Shown here one piece after another: positions 1-5,834 of a stretch of DNA of 22,649 bases. The position numbers were made by a program, and so were the translations under genes. This stretch comes from Oscillospiraceae bacterium. GTDB taxonomy: Bacteria; Bacillota; Clostridia; Oscillospirales; Oscillospiraceae. Each line of letters opens with the position of its first letter. The first letter of the stretch is position 1. The DNA lies in the NCBI GenBank assembly GCA_020025675.1, contig JAHHRS010000036.1, forward strand, positions 1 through 22,649. Direction: 5' to 3'. The notes beneath the pieces are model-generated. The model made no database searches and was not told the DNA's origin. It worked only from the letters and a program-made list of their open reading frames with translations.

Positions 1-51
1 CCCGACCTGCTGATTACAAATCAGCTGCTCTACCAACTGAGCTACACCAGC
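1..51 (-). tRNA. tRNA-Thr (anticodon TGT), 3' end cut by window edge
   Basis: Read on the minus strand, the gene starts with the 7-base acceptor strand GCTGGTG, then TA, a D-arm (GCTC AGTTGGTA GAGC) and a perfect anticodon stem GCTGA/TCAGC. The seven-base loop TTTGTAA puts TGT at positions 34-36, which reads ACA (Thr). The window ends in the variable region, so the T-arm and acceptor 3' strand are not visible. A good promoter lies just upstream at 69-97. Confidence 0.95.
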
Positions 52-68
52 ATTTCGTCGGCTTGATT

Positions 69-97
69 ATAATAGCAAAAGCGGGTTTAAAAGTCAA
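69..97 (-). promoter_or_regulatory. sigma-A promoter of tRNA-Thr
   Basis: On the minus strand TTGACT (92-97) is followed after 17 bases by TATTAT (69-74). An overlapping TATAAT lies 2-3 bases further downstream. The -10 box is about 17 bases before the mature tRNA 5' end at 51, which fits a short-leader tRNA transcript. Confidence 0.75.
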
Positions 98-145
98 GTC
101 TTTTTTTACAATTTTTTTCAATTTCTTAAATTTTCTTTAGTTTCA

Positions 146-174
146 TTGAAATCAGAACATAAATATGATAACAT
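146..174 (+). promoter_or_regulatory. putative promoter of the GH25 muramidase gene
   Basis: TTGAAA (146-151), a 17-base spacer and TAACAT (169-174). The in-frame TTG that would extend the downstream protein is part of this -35 box. That supports the later ATG at 212 as the real start, with a leader of about 30 bases. Confidence 0.5.
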
Positions 175-211
175 TGGAAAAACTCGGAGAAAAAAAGAGA
201 TTGGAGTAAAA

Positions 212-1153
212 ATGAAGACTGCTTATAAATACAGATTGCTGATTATATTTTTAATTGCGGTTCTGGTGGTTGGCTTGGCTGTACTTTTGATGGTTCGGCT
301 CTTTAAGCCTGAGCCTGTTGACCCCCACGAAGGTCAGGTGTATATAAACGACGGCTTCGGTATGGTGTGGATTACCCCCCTTGAAGGTGTGGACGTGAAC
401 CCCCTCACATACAGCGACTTCAAAACGGTAAACGGTGAGCCTGTTTTAAACCGTGACGGCTATACCGTATCAAAAGGCATAGACGTTTCGGAGCACCAGC
501 TTGAAATTGACTGGGCGCAGGTGTCAAAGAATATAGATTATGCCTACATTCGTCTGGGCTATCGGGGTTCAACGGAAGGCGGTCTGTATGAAGACCCCTA
601 TTATAAGGCAAATATCAGCGGCGCAATAAATAACGGCCTTCAGACCGGAATTTATTTCTTCTCTCAGGCCGTGTCCGTATCGGAGGCAGTGGAGGAAGCA
701 GAGTTTGTGATAGAGCGCCTAAAGGATTATAAAATTGATTTGCCTGTGGTGTTTGACTGGGAAAAGATAGAGGGCGGCGGCAGAAGTGACGAAGTGACGC
801 CCGATTTGCTTACCGACTGTGCGGTTGCCTTTTGCCAAACCATAGAAAACGCAGGTTATACCCCCGCTGTGTACTTTAACCGCTATTTAGGCTATTATAT
901 GTATGATCTGTCAAAGCTTACCGATTATGAGTTTTGGGTTTCTGTCCCCGGTGAATTTCCGGACTTTTATTATGAAAGCGATATGTGGCAGTATAGTTTT
1001 GAGGGTAAGGTCCCCGGCATAAGCGAGCTTACGGACATGAATTTGCGCCTGATACCGGACCCTGTACCGGAGGATGAGGAAGCAAAGGATAATGAGGCAA
1101 AAAACAGTGAGGATGAGTATTCTGATTTGCCGGTAGTAGAATATCAAAAATAA
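212..1153 (+). CDS. Membrane-anchored glycoside hydrolase family 25 muramidase
   Basis: A 313-residue protein of the GH25 (Chalaropsis-type lysozyme) family, which hydrolyses the MurNAc-GlcNAc bond of peptidoglycan. A short basic N-terminus and one membrane segment (about residues 9-30) place the catalytic domain outside the cell. The GH25 domain begins at GIDVSEHQ (residues 89-96) and contains the family's PVVFDWEK strand (178-185), supplying the acidic residues D91, D182 and E184. The C-terminus (from about residue 284) is an acidic tail of Glu/Asp/Asn-rich sequence with no recognised cell-wall binding repeat. The start chosen is ATG 212, preceded by GGAG with a 5-6 base spacer; a TTG 66 bases upstream is in frame but lies in the putative -35 box. 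The gene stands alone between two tRNA genes. A role in host wall turnover is more likely than phage lysis, because no holin or phage gene is near. Confidence 0.9.
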   Translation: MKTAYKYRLLIIFLIAVLVVGLAVLLMVRLFKPEPVDPHEGQVYINDGFGMVWITPLEGVDVNPLTYSDFKTVNGEPVLNRDGYTVSKGIDVSEHQLEIDWAQVSKNIDYAYIRLGYRGSTEGGLYEDPYYKANISGAINNGLQTGIYFFSQAVSVSEAVEEAEFVIERLKDYKIDLPVVFDWEKIEGGGRSDEVTPDLLTDCAVAFCQTIENAGYTPAVYFNRYLGYYMYDLSKLTDYEFWVSVPGEFPDFYYESDMWQYSFEGKVPGISELTDMNLRLIPDPVPEDEEAKDNEAKNSEDEYSDLPVVEYQK

Positions 1154-1156
1154 TAC

Positions 1157-1185
1157 TTGAAATTTACTGAGATTTGTTATATAAT
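1157..1185 (+). promoter_or_regulatory. sigma-A promoter of tRNA-Leu
   Basis: TTGAAA (1157-1162), a 17-base spacer and a perfect TATAAT (1180-1185). The tRNA begins 13 bases after the -10 box, so its leader is only a few bases. The promoter starts four bases after the muramidase stop codon. Confidence 0.8.
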
Positions 1186-1197
1186 TCCTCACGACGT

Positions 1198-1283
1198 GCC
1201 GGTGTGATGGAATGGTAGACGTAGCGGATTCAAAATCCGCCGGTGGCAACACCGTGTGGGTTCGAGTCCCACCACCGGCACCA
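1198..1283 (+). tRNA. tRNA-Leu (anticodon CAA) with encoded CCA
   Basis: The acceptor strand GCCGGTG (1198-1204) pairs perfectly with CACCGGC (1273-1279), followed by discriminator A and encoded CCA (1281-1283). The anticodon stem GCGGA/TCCGC encloses loop TTCAAAA, giving anticodon CAA (codon UUG). A long variable arm (GGTGGCAACACC) marks a class II tRNA, and the T-arm is GTGGG TTCGAGT CCCAC. Its last 20 bases and three flanking bases are duplicated 142 bp downstream, as expected if tRNA-Leu served as an integration site. Confidence 0.97.
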
Positions 1284-1286
1284 GAA
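1264..1286 (+). repeat. att-like direct repeat, copy in the tRNA-Leu 3' end
   Basis: The 23 bases from GAGTCCCACC to CACCAGAA recur exactly at 1406-1428. This copy covers the T-loop/T-arm 3' strand, the acceptor 3' strand and CCA, then three extra bases. Integrases that target tRNA genes typically leave such 3'-end duplications, so it is a candidate attachment core. No integrase gene is in the window. Confidence 0.7.
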
Positions 1287-1289
1287 AAA

Positions 1290-1320
1290 CAGGTACCCCA
1301 ATCGGGGTACCTGTTTTTTT
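1290..1320 (+). terminator. Intrinsic terminator of tRNA-Leu
   Basis: Perfect 10-bp stem CAGGTACCCC/GGGGTACCTG with loop AATC, followed by seven T residues. It begins seven bases after the CCA end. The outer part of the stem (ACAGGTAC/GTACCTGT) recurs in the terminator at 22518-22540. Confidence 0.95.
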
Positions 1321-1330
1321 ATACTCATAG

Positions 1331-1428
1331 GGTGGGACGAGAACGGCGGCTCTTAGCAATGTGCCGGTGGCACATTGCAACCGGCGTGGCTTTTCCGCAG
1401 AAAAGGAGTCCCACCACCGGCACCAGAA
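1331..1428 (+). repeat. Structured repeat-like insert bounded by tRNA T-arm and 3'-end sequence
   Basis: GGTGGGAC (1331-1338) is the exact reverse complement of GTCCCACC (1408-1415), closing an outer stem. Inside are a perfect 10-bp hairpin GCAATGTGCC/GGCACATTGC with loop GGT (1356-1378) and a second hairpin CTTTTC/GAAAAG with loop CGCA (about 1390-1405). The last 23 bases (1406-1428) repeat the 3' end of tRNA-Leu including CCA. The opening GTGGG also matches the 5' strand of the tRNA T-arm, so the unit resembles a second partial T-arm/acceptor copy with about 60 bases of structured DNA in the T-loop. It lacks D- and anticodon arms and is not a functional tRNA. It may be a small tRNA-associated mobile repeat or a relic of tandem integration. 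Confidence 0.6.
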
Positions 1429-1453
1429 TAATGTAGCCATTTCAAATGGCTTT

Positions 1454-1524
1454 ACACTGTCAAGTTTTGATAAAGTCCTGAGTTTTCAAGGGCTTTTTGA
1501 AACATCATCAATACTTGACACTGT
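1454..1524. repeat. 18-bp near-perfect inverted repeat (mobile-element scar)
   Basis: The segment 1454-1471 and the reverse complement of 1507-1524 match at 16 of 18 positions, with the shared core TGTCAAGT/ACTTGACA. They enclose 35 bases with no coding potential. The arrangement looks like the two ends of an insertion element brought together by internal deletion, or a tiny MITE. It could also form a long hairpin transcript. No transposase is associated with these ends. Confidence 0.5.
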
Positions 1525-1644
1525 GAAGCTTGCGATTTGGCTGCTTTTTTATTTTATAATTATTAACCTATCCTGTCCAATTATGAACTGCACCCCATTT
1601 GATAGACAGTATGATGTACTGAATAACAAGTGGGGTGATTTTTT

Positions 1645-1881
1645 ATGCCAAAAGGAATACCGAACAAGCGATACACGCCGGAATTCAAGAAGGTTGTAGT
1701 TGAAACGATGCGGTCAGAGCATTTAAGTGTTAGAGAGACAATGCGAAGATTTTCCATCTATGACCACGGAATCGTTAATCGCTGGGAGCGTATCTACTTG
1801 GAAGAAGGTCCGGAAGGACTATCTGTTGAGCGGCGTGGTATCTTGATTACTACAATAACAAAAGAATTAAGACAAAACTAA
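1645..1881 (+). pseudogene. IS3-family transposase OrfA, truncated
   Basis: The first about 65 residues are a typical OrfA helix-turn-helix: MPKGIPNKRYTPEFKKVVVE, followed by the LSVRETMRRF recognition region and a Trp-rich linker (NRWERIYLEEGPEGL). Homology stops after SVERRG, where intact relatives continue into a leucine-zipper region. The remaining codons are out-of-frame orfB sequence ending at an artificial stop. ATG 1645 follows a GTGGGGTGA stretch just inside the left terminal repeat, the usual place for orfA. OrfA normally binds the element ends; this copy lacks the multimerisation region. Confidence 0.85.
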
Positions 1882-1931
1882 AGGGCCTGTCGCCTGCTTT
1901 GCGCAGACAACAAGCCCTTTCGGTAGCTTGA
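1839..1931 (+). pseudogene. IS3-family transposase OrfB, 3' remnant
   Basis: In the third frame, overlapping the end of the orfA remnant, the sequence reads YLDYYNNKRIKTKLKGLSP and ends with a stop 21 bases before the right terminal repeat. The motif YNNxRIKxKLKGLSP is the standard C-terminus of IS3-group DDE transposases, after the catalytic glutamate. The DDE catalytic core is absent. The deletion junction with orfA lies at about 1836-1842. Confidence 0.85.
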
Positions 1932-2085
1932 ACAGTATTTACCTGAAAATATTGTCTAACTTTTTGGTGTCACTTCATAGCTGCAATGTGGCTTTTATAC
2001 TTTAAGTTCCCAATCAGTGCTGCGAATTACTGTTTATATTAAGTATAATTTATTTATATATACTGTACTATATTAAGTTTATGTG

Positions 2086-2100
2086 ATAAAATGATTTTAT
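2086..2100. promoter_or_regulatory. Odd-centred palindrome over a weak -10 box upstream of the helicase gene
   Basis: ATAAAAT-G-ATTTTAT is a perfect 7-1-7 palindrome. It contains TAAAAT (2087-2092), which sits 17 bases after TGTACT, a weak -35. It is 31 bases before the helicase ATG and could be an operator for that unit. AT-rich palindromes arise easily by chance, so confidence is low. Confidence 0.3.
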
Positions 2101-2130
2101 ATTTCAGCTAAAAAGTAAGGTGAATTACAA

Positions 2131-4002
2131 ATGAGTGCTCTCAATCAAAATGATCAATTTTGCATGTTCGGCTTTGAACCGGAAACAGCTGAGCAAAACA
2201 TTGAGATTCCTATTTGGTTATCGGATGAACAGAAGGATTTCATCCGAACTGCATTGGAAGGTAATAACATTCTTGTCGATGCCTGTATCGGCAGCGGCAA
2301 AACAACTGCTATTCAGCAGCTTTGTAATGTTTTACCGAATAACAAAAGGATTCTATATCTCACCTATAACAGGCTCCTTAAAATAGATGCCCGCGCAAAA
2401 ATAAAAGCAGCAAACGTCACCGTTACCAATTACCATGGGTTTGCATACAGTATGCTGAGAAGATTAGGTATGCATACCGGTGTGTCAGATTTAATTTTAG
2501 AATTTAACAGGGTAAAGCCTCCCATAGGAAAATATGATGTACTCATCTTAGATGAATATCAGGATATAATGCAGGAGTTTGCGGAAATGCTGGAATATAT
2601 AACATCCGCAAATTCTGACATTCAGATAATTGCAGTCGGTGATATGGAACAGAAAATATATGATATGACCTCTTTAAATGTTCCTGAATTTATAGACAGT
2701 TTTTTAGGCGAGTATAAAACAATTACTTTTACTAAGTGTTTTCGTCTATCTGCGGGAATAGCCGGATTTCTAAGCAGAGTTTGGGACAAGCCCATTATCG
2801 GCGTTAATAACTCCTGCTCGGTAGAAAAGATGCGTTTTGATGAAGCAGTAGACTTTCTTTCTATGCAAAATCCCGAGGATGTACTTTGTCTGGGTTCAAG
2901 AACCGGCGATATGCCCAGAGCCTTAAATACCCTCGAGTCTTTATATCCGGAGAGATATAATAAGAAAACCACATTTGCAAGTATTTCAAATTCTGATAAT
3001 ACTACCAGCCCAAATAAAAAATCTGCGATATTTACTACATACGACAGCAGCAAAGGTCTTGAACGGAAAATTTGCGTTGTATTTGATTTTACCGAGAGTT
3101 ACTGGCAGACGAGAATAAATAAGCCGGAACAATCTTATCAGATTCTCAGGAATATTTTTTGTGTAGCTGCCAGCAGAGGAAAATACAAAATCATTTTTGT
3201 ATCTGAACTTTTGGACTTTTTAAGTGAAGAAACTTTGTCTGCCGATATGTGCCGCAAGATTCAAACAGGAAATATGGATATAAGAGGAATGTTTGATTTT
3301 AAATACAGAGAGAACATTGAGCAGTGTTATTCAATGCTCAATATAAATGAAAAGCCTCTCCCTGATCATAATTCCATATACATACGTGCTAATGATAATT
3401 TGATAGATTTATCCCCTTGCATACAGACTTACCAAAAAGCTATATATTTTACAGATTTTCAGATAAACAAATATGTAGATATGTTTTTCCAGATGAACCC
3501 GGATAAATATAAATCTAAAGGCGAATACCGTCGCTTGCAGATTCTTGAAGAACAGGTTTTGTATTTCACCTCACTATCTACGGTACAAGAGAGGTATTGG
3601 ACGCAGGTTGATATTCCGTTTGTGACTGAAACCGCAAGGAATTCAATAATTCAGAGGCTTTCATCTAAGTTTTCGCCTAACGAAAGTGTTCAGGTAGAAT
3701 GTTCTATCGATTTTGAGGACTCAAACGGTAATCTGATGTTTTCTGCTTTAGGTCTTGCCGATGTAGTAAAAAACGATATTGAATATGAATTGGAATTTGT
3801 ATCAGAGTTAAGCCATGAGCACTTTTTACAGTGTGCATGCTATATGATTGCTCTTGGCCTTAAAAAATGTGTTCTCTGGAATACTCAAAAAAATCTTGAA
3901 TTTGAAATTACGGTTCCCGACAAGCAGAAATTTTTAGATGCTGTAATTTCAGCAATTACAAAGAATAAACACACAAAGTATTATGGGCCATCGGTTAATT
4001 AA
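2131..4002 (+). CDS. SF1 (UvrD/Rep-like) helicase with C-terminal PD-(D/E)XK-like domain
   Basis: A 623-residue protein with an SF1 helicase core. Visible motifs are Walker A ACIGSGKTT (51-59), Walker B DEYQD (141-145), motif III GDMEQ (170-174), motif IV FR (204-205), motif V TTYDSSKGLE (302-311) and the motif VI arginine in VAASRG (345-350). The C-terminal part (about 495-620) resembles a RecB/Cas4-type PD-(D/E)XK fold: GLADVV with D544, then the strand YELEFVSEL and Q567. The usual E-x-K lysine position is E555, so nuclease activity may be lost or altered. ATG 2131 has AAGGTGA eight bases upstream. A DEDDh exonuclease gene follows after 30 bases, probably in the same transcript. The base composition is far more AT-rich than that of the housekeeping genes to the right. 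A DNA-processing or anti-phage role is inferred from architecture and island location only. Confidence 0.85.
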   Translation: MSALNQNDQFCMFGFEPETAEQNIEIPIWLSDEQKDFIRTALEGNNILVDACIGSGKTTAIQQLCNVLPNNKRILYLTYNRLLKIDARAKIKAANVTVTNYHGFAYSMLRRLGMHTGVSDLILEFNRVKPPIGKYDVLILDEYQDIMQEFAEMLEYITSANSDIQIIAVGDMEQKIYDMTSLNVPEFIDSFLGEYKTITFTKCFRLSAGIAGFLSRVWDKPIIGVNNSCSVEKMRFDEAVDFLSMQNPEDVLCLGSRTGDMPRALNTLESLYPERYNKKTTFASISNSDNTTSPNKKSAIFTTYDSSKGLERKICVVFDFTESYWQTRINKPEQSYQILRNIFCVAASRGKYKIIFVSELLDFLSEETLSADMCRKIQTGNMDIRGMFDFKYRENIEQCYSMLNINEKPLPDHNSIYIRANDNLIDLSPCIQTYQKAIYFTDFQINKYVDMFFQMNPDKYKSKGEYRRLQILEEQVLYFTSLSTVQERYWTQVDIPFVTETARNSIIQRLSSKFSPNESVQVECSIDFEDSNGNLMFSALGLADVVKNDIEYELEFVSELSHEHFLQCACYMIALGLKKCVLWNTQKNLEFEITVPDKQKFLDAVISAITKNKHTKYYGPSVN

Positions 4003-4032
4003 AGGGCGCATATAGTTTGAGAGGAGAAAATT

Positions 4033-4590
4033 ATGGGTTATATTGCAGTTTTAGATACAGAAACGAACTGGTATGATGCAGTAATGTCCATAGGTCTTGT
4101 TATTGCAAGGGATGATAATTACTCCCTTATAGCTTCAAGATACTATATTATCGACCCTGAATACAAAGTGGGCGGAATGTTTTCGGATGTAATTGTGCCT
4201 AAAAGAGGTCAGGCGTATAAAGTATGCAGCCGGAATGAAGCCATAGCCGATATAGTTCAAACCTGCGTAGATATGGGTGTAAGCAAGCTCTTTGCATATA
4301 ATGCCCCATTTGATTTCCGGCACTTGCCGGAGCTATCATCATTTGATTGGTATGACATAATGAAAATAGCCGCATACAGGCAATATAATCCGTTTATCCC
4401 CGGAAATGCCTGCTGCTGCAATACCGGCAGGCTCAAAAGCAACTACAACGTTGAGGCAATGACAAGGCTTCTAACCGGCAACTGTACATATGCAGAAACA
4501 CATAATGCTCTTGAAGATGCAACGGATGAGCTTAACATTATGAGACTGCTGGGTAAGAATATAAGAACCTATGATATTGCGCGTATTTAA
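4033..4590 (+). CDS. DEDDh-type 3'-5' exonuclease (DnaQ/RNase T superfamily)
   Basis: A 185-residue protein with all exonuclease motifs: Exo I LDTET (D8 and E10), Exo II AYNAPFDFRHL (D94) and Exo III HNALEDATDE (H157 and D162). The histidine spacing marks the DEDDh subclass, which removes nucleotides from 3' ends of DNA or RNA using two metal ions. The protein is a single domain without targeting signals, so cytoplasmic. GAGGAG lies six bases before the ATG. The 30-base gap to the helicase gene suggests translational coupling or at least shared transcription. Together they could unwind and trim DNA. This is not the replicative DnaQ subunit, since the genetic context is an accessory island; the true substrate is unknown. 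Confidence 0.88.
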   Translation: MGYIAVLDTETNWYDAVMSIGLVIARDDNYSLIASRYYIIDPEYKVGGMFSDVIVPKRGQAYKVCSRNEAIADIVQTCVDMGVSKLFAYNAPFDFRHLPELSSFDWYDIMKIAAYRQYNPFIPGNACCCNTGRLKSNYNVEAMTRLLTGNCTYAETHNALEDATDELNIMRLLGKNIRTYDIARI

Positions 4591-4715
4591 AATGCTATTG
4601 TCCGATGGGAAAGCGGCACGTGTGAATAATAAATTTTGAGAATTTCTCTTCGATATTTAAATAACTCTCACATTTAACTTATACTATCAGAGAAGTACAG
4701 AAATGAGGCAGTATA

Positions 4716-5447
4716 ATGGTTAATATAAGCGGAAAAGAATGGATAGAATTAACAGCAGCAGATATTCAGGCCGCTGTTTCTGAAATAGATTTCGAAGAAT
4801 CATTCTATTTTGAGTTCAAAGATGATAGAGTTTCCACTAAAAAAATGATGGAAGAAGTATCTGCTTTTTCAAACACCTTTGGTGGATATATTTTTCTCGG
4901 CATTTCCGATGATAAAAAGATTGAAGGCTGTATAAATTGGACTGAGCAGAAAATTCACACAACAATTCACGACTCTATAACCCCTACTCCTTCATTTGAT
5001 GTAAAAAAATTCACCATAGATGATAATGTTATATATGTAATAAAAATTGACGAAGGCTCTGAACCTCCATACATAACCAGCAGCGGCAAGATTTATGAAC
5101 GGCTTTCGTCAGGTTCATTTGCTATCAAGGATTCTTCGAAACTTTCACAAATCTACAATAAAAGAGAGCTGCAGATGGCCAAAATTGAGAAAAAAATTTC
5201 AATACCGCCATTGGGCGAAAACATCAATAACATATACGGATATATTGACATTGGTTTTAACTTGGTAGTATCTGATACCCACGCTGCTGCTGACGCTTTT
5301 TACAGTTCGGACTTAAAAGCAATAGCCGAAAAAGCAGTTTCTAATATACCTTCCTCCGCTCTATCACGTATTGGATATTCCATAGTCTATACACCGGGAG
5401 GATTATCTATTCAAAACGGTCATATGCCGGCCCATACTAATAATTGA
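4716..5447 (+). CDS. AlbA_2/Schlafen-type putative DNA-binding protein, 3' truncated
   Basis: A 243-residue protein with an AlbA_2 (formerly AAA_4, Schlafen-like) domain at about 20-155. It shows the characteristic stretch EVSAFSNTFGGYIFLGISDD (46-65), then a strand region ending in KIYERLSSGSFAIKDSS. Proteins of this family usually add a winged-helix C-terminal half and reach about 400-480 residues. Here the frame ends soon after residue 235 at PAHTNN, exactly where hsdR sequence begins in another frame (5431 onward), so a deletion has probably removed the 3' half. GAGG lies seven bases before ATG 4716. A weak promoter (TATACT at 4680-4685) precedes it, suggesting separate transcription from the exonuclease gene 125 bases upstream. 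AlbA_2 proteins occur as regulators or accessory factors near restriction and toxin loci; the role here is unknown. Confidence 0.7.
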   Translation: MVNISGKEWIELTAADIQAAVSEIDFEESFYFEFKDDRVSTKKMMEEVSAFSNTFGGYIFLGISDDKKIEGCINWTEQKIHTTIHDSITPTPSFDVKKFTIDDNVIYVIKIDEGSEPPYITSSGKIYERLSSGSFAIKDSSKLSQIYNKRELQMAKIEKKISIPPLGENINNIYGYIDIGFNLVVSDTHAAADAFYSSDLKAIAEKAVSNIPSSALSRIGYSIVYTPGGLSIQNGHMPAHTNN

Positions 5448-5832
5448 TCCTAAGTACAAGCCCATAGTAGATAAAAACGGCTGCAAGGTGGAAATCATAC
5501 TGAAAACCGTTTCCATATATGATACAAACGGGAAACTGCTCCGTAAAGAAAGTATCGTAGATTATACGAAAGAAAATGTCCAAGGTGAGTACGCCTCTCT
5601 TGATAACTTTATCCGTCATTGGACAGCTGAGGAAAAGAAAGAGAAAATAAAAGAGCTGCTTTATGAGCGGGGCATAGATTTTGAAATGATGAAAGCCGAG
5701 ATTTTAAAGCTTGACCCCTTCCTTAAAATGGGTAAGCCCCCAAAGATTGCATCCTTCTTCGGCGGTAAAGAAAAATATTTGCAGGCCGTGAAGGAACCGG
5801 AAAACGAAATATATAGAGATGAGGTAGTGTAA
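5431..5832 (+). pseudogene. hsdR: hsdR fragment: C-terminal region of a type I restriction subunit
   Basis: The open frame from about 5431 reads IDPKYKPIVDKNG, then ILKTVSIYDTNGKLL and SIVDYTKENV, and ends ASFFGGKEKYLQAVKEPENEIY. This is the C-terminal (EcoEI_R_C-type) region of HsdR, the ATP-dependent motor and nuclease subunit of type I restriction enzymes. The nuclease and helicase domains are missing, and the step from GIDFEMMKAEI to LKLDPF suggests a further internal deletion compared with relatives as I remember them. The first ATG is at 5488 with no convincing ribosome binding site. The stop lies two bases before the GmrSD start, preserving the original hsdR-gmrSD junction. Confidence 0.8.
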
Positions 5833-5834
5833 AC

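Larger units (their letters stand above)
1584..1977 (+). mobile_element. Internally deleted IS3-family element, 394 bp
   Basis: The left end (1584-1608, starting TGAACTGCACCCC) and the right end (1953-1977, TGTCTAAC...CACTTCA) form 25-base inverted repeats matching at 16 of 25 positions, with the outer TGAA and inner TAGACA conserved. Between them are the 5' two-thirds of orfA and the last about 30 codons of orfB, joined near 1838. Roughly 1 kb typical of this family is missing, so the element cannot make transposase. With both ends kept it could in principle still be moved by an intact relative. The flanking bases (TTA left, TAG right) give no clear target duplication. Confidence 0.85.

Noticed and set aside
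1331..1428. A second, degenerate tRNA gene
   Set aside because: It ends in CCA and has a tRNA-like outer stem, but there is no D-arm, anticodon arm or proper acceptor 5' strand.
1189..1440. Short frames on both strands across tRNA-Leu and the structured insert
   Set aside because: They read through a tRNA, a terminator and hairpins; such products are common artefacts of tRNA-adjacent repeats and have no ribosome binding site.
1645..1931. Intact IS3 orfA/orfB with programmed frameshift
   Set aside because: Only about 30 C-terminal codons of orfB are present and the DDE core is absent; an internal deletion explains the two frames better.
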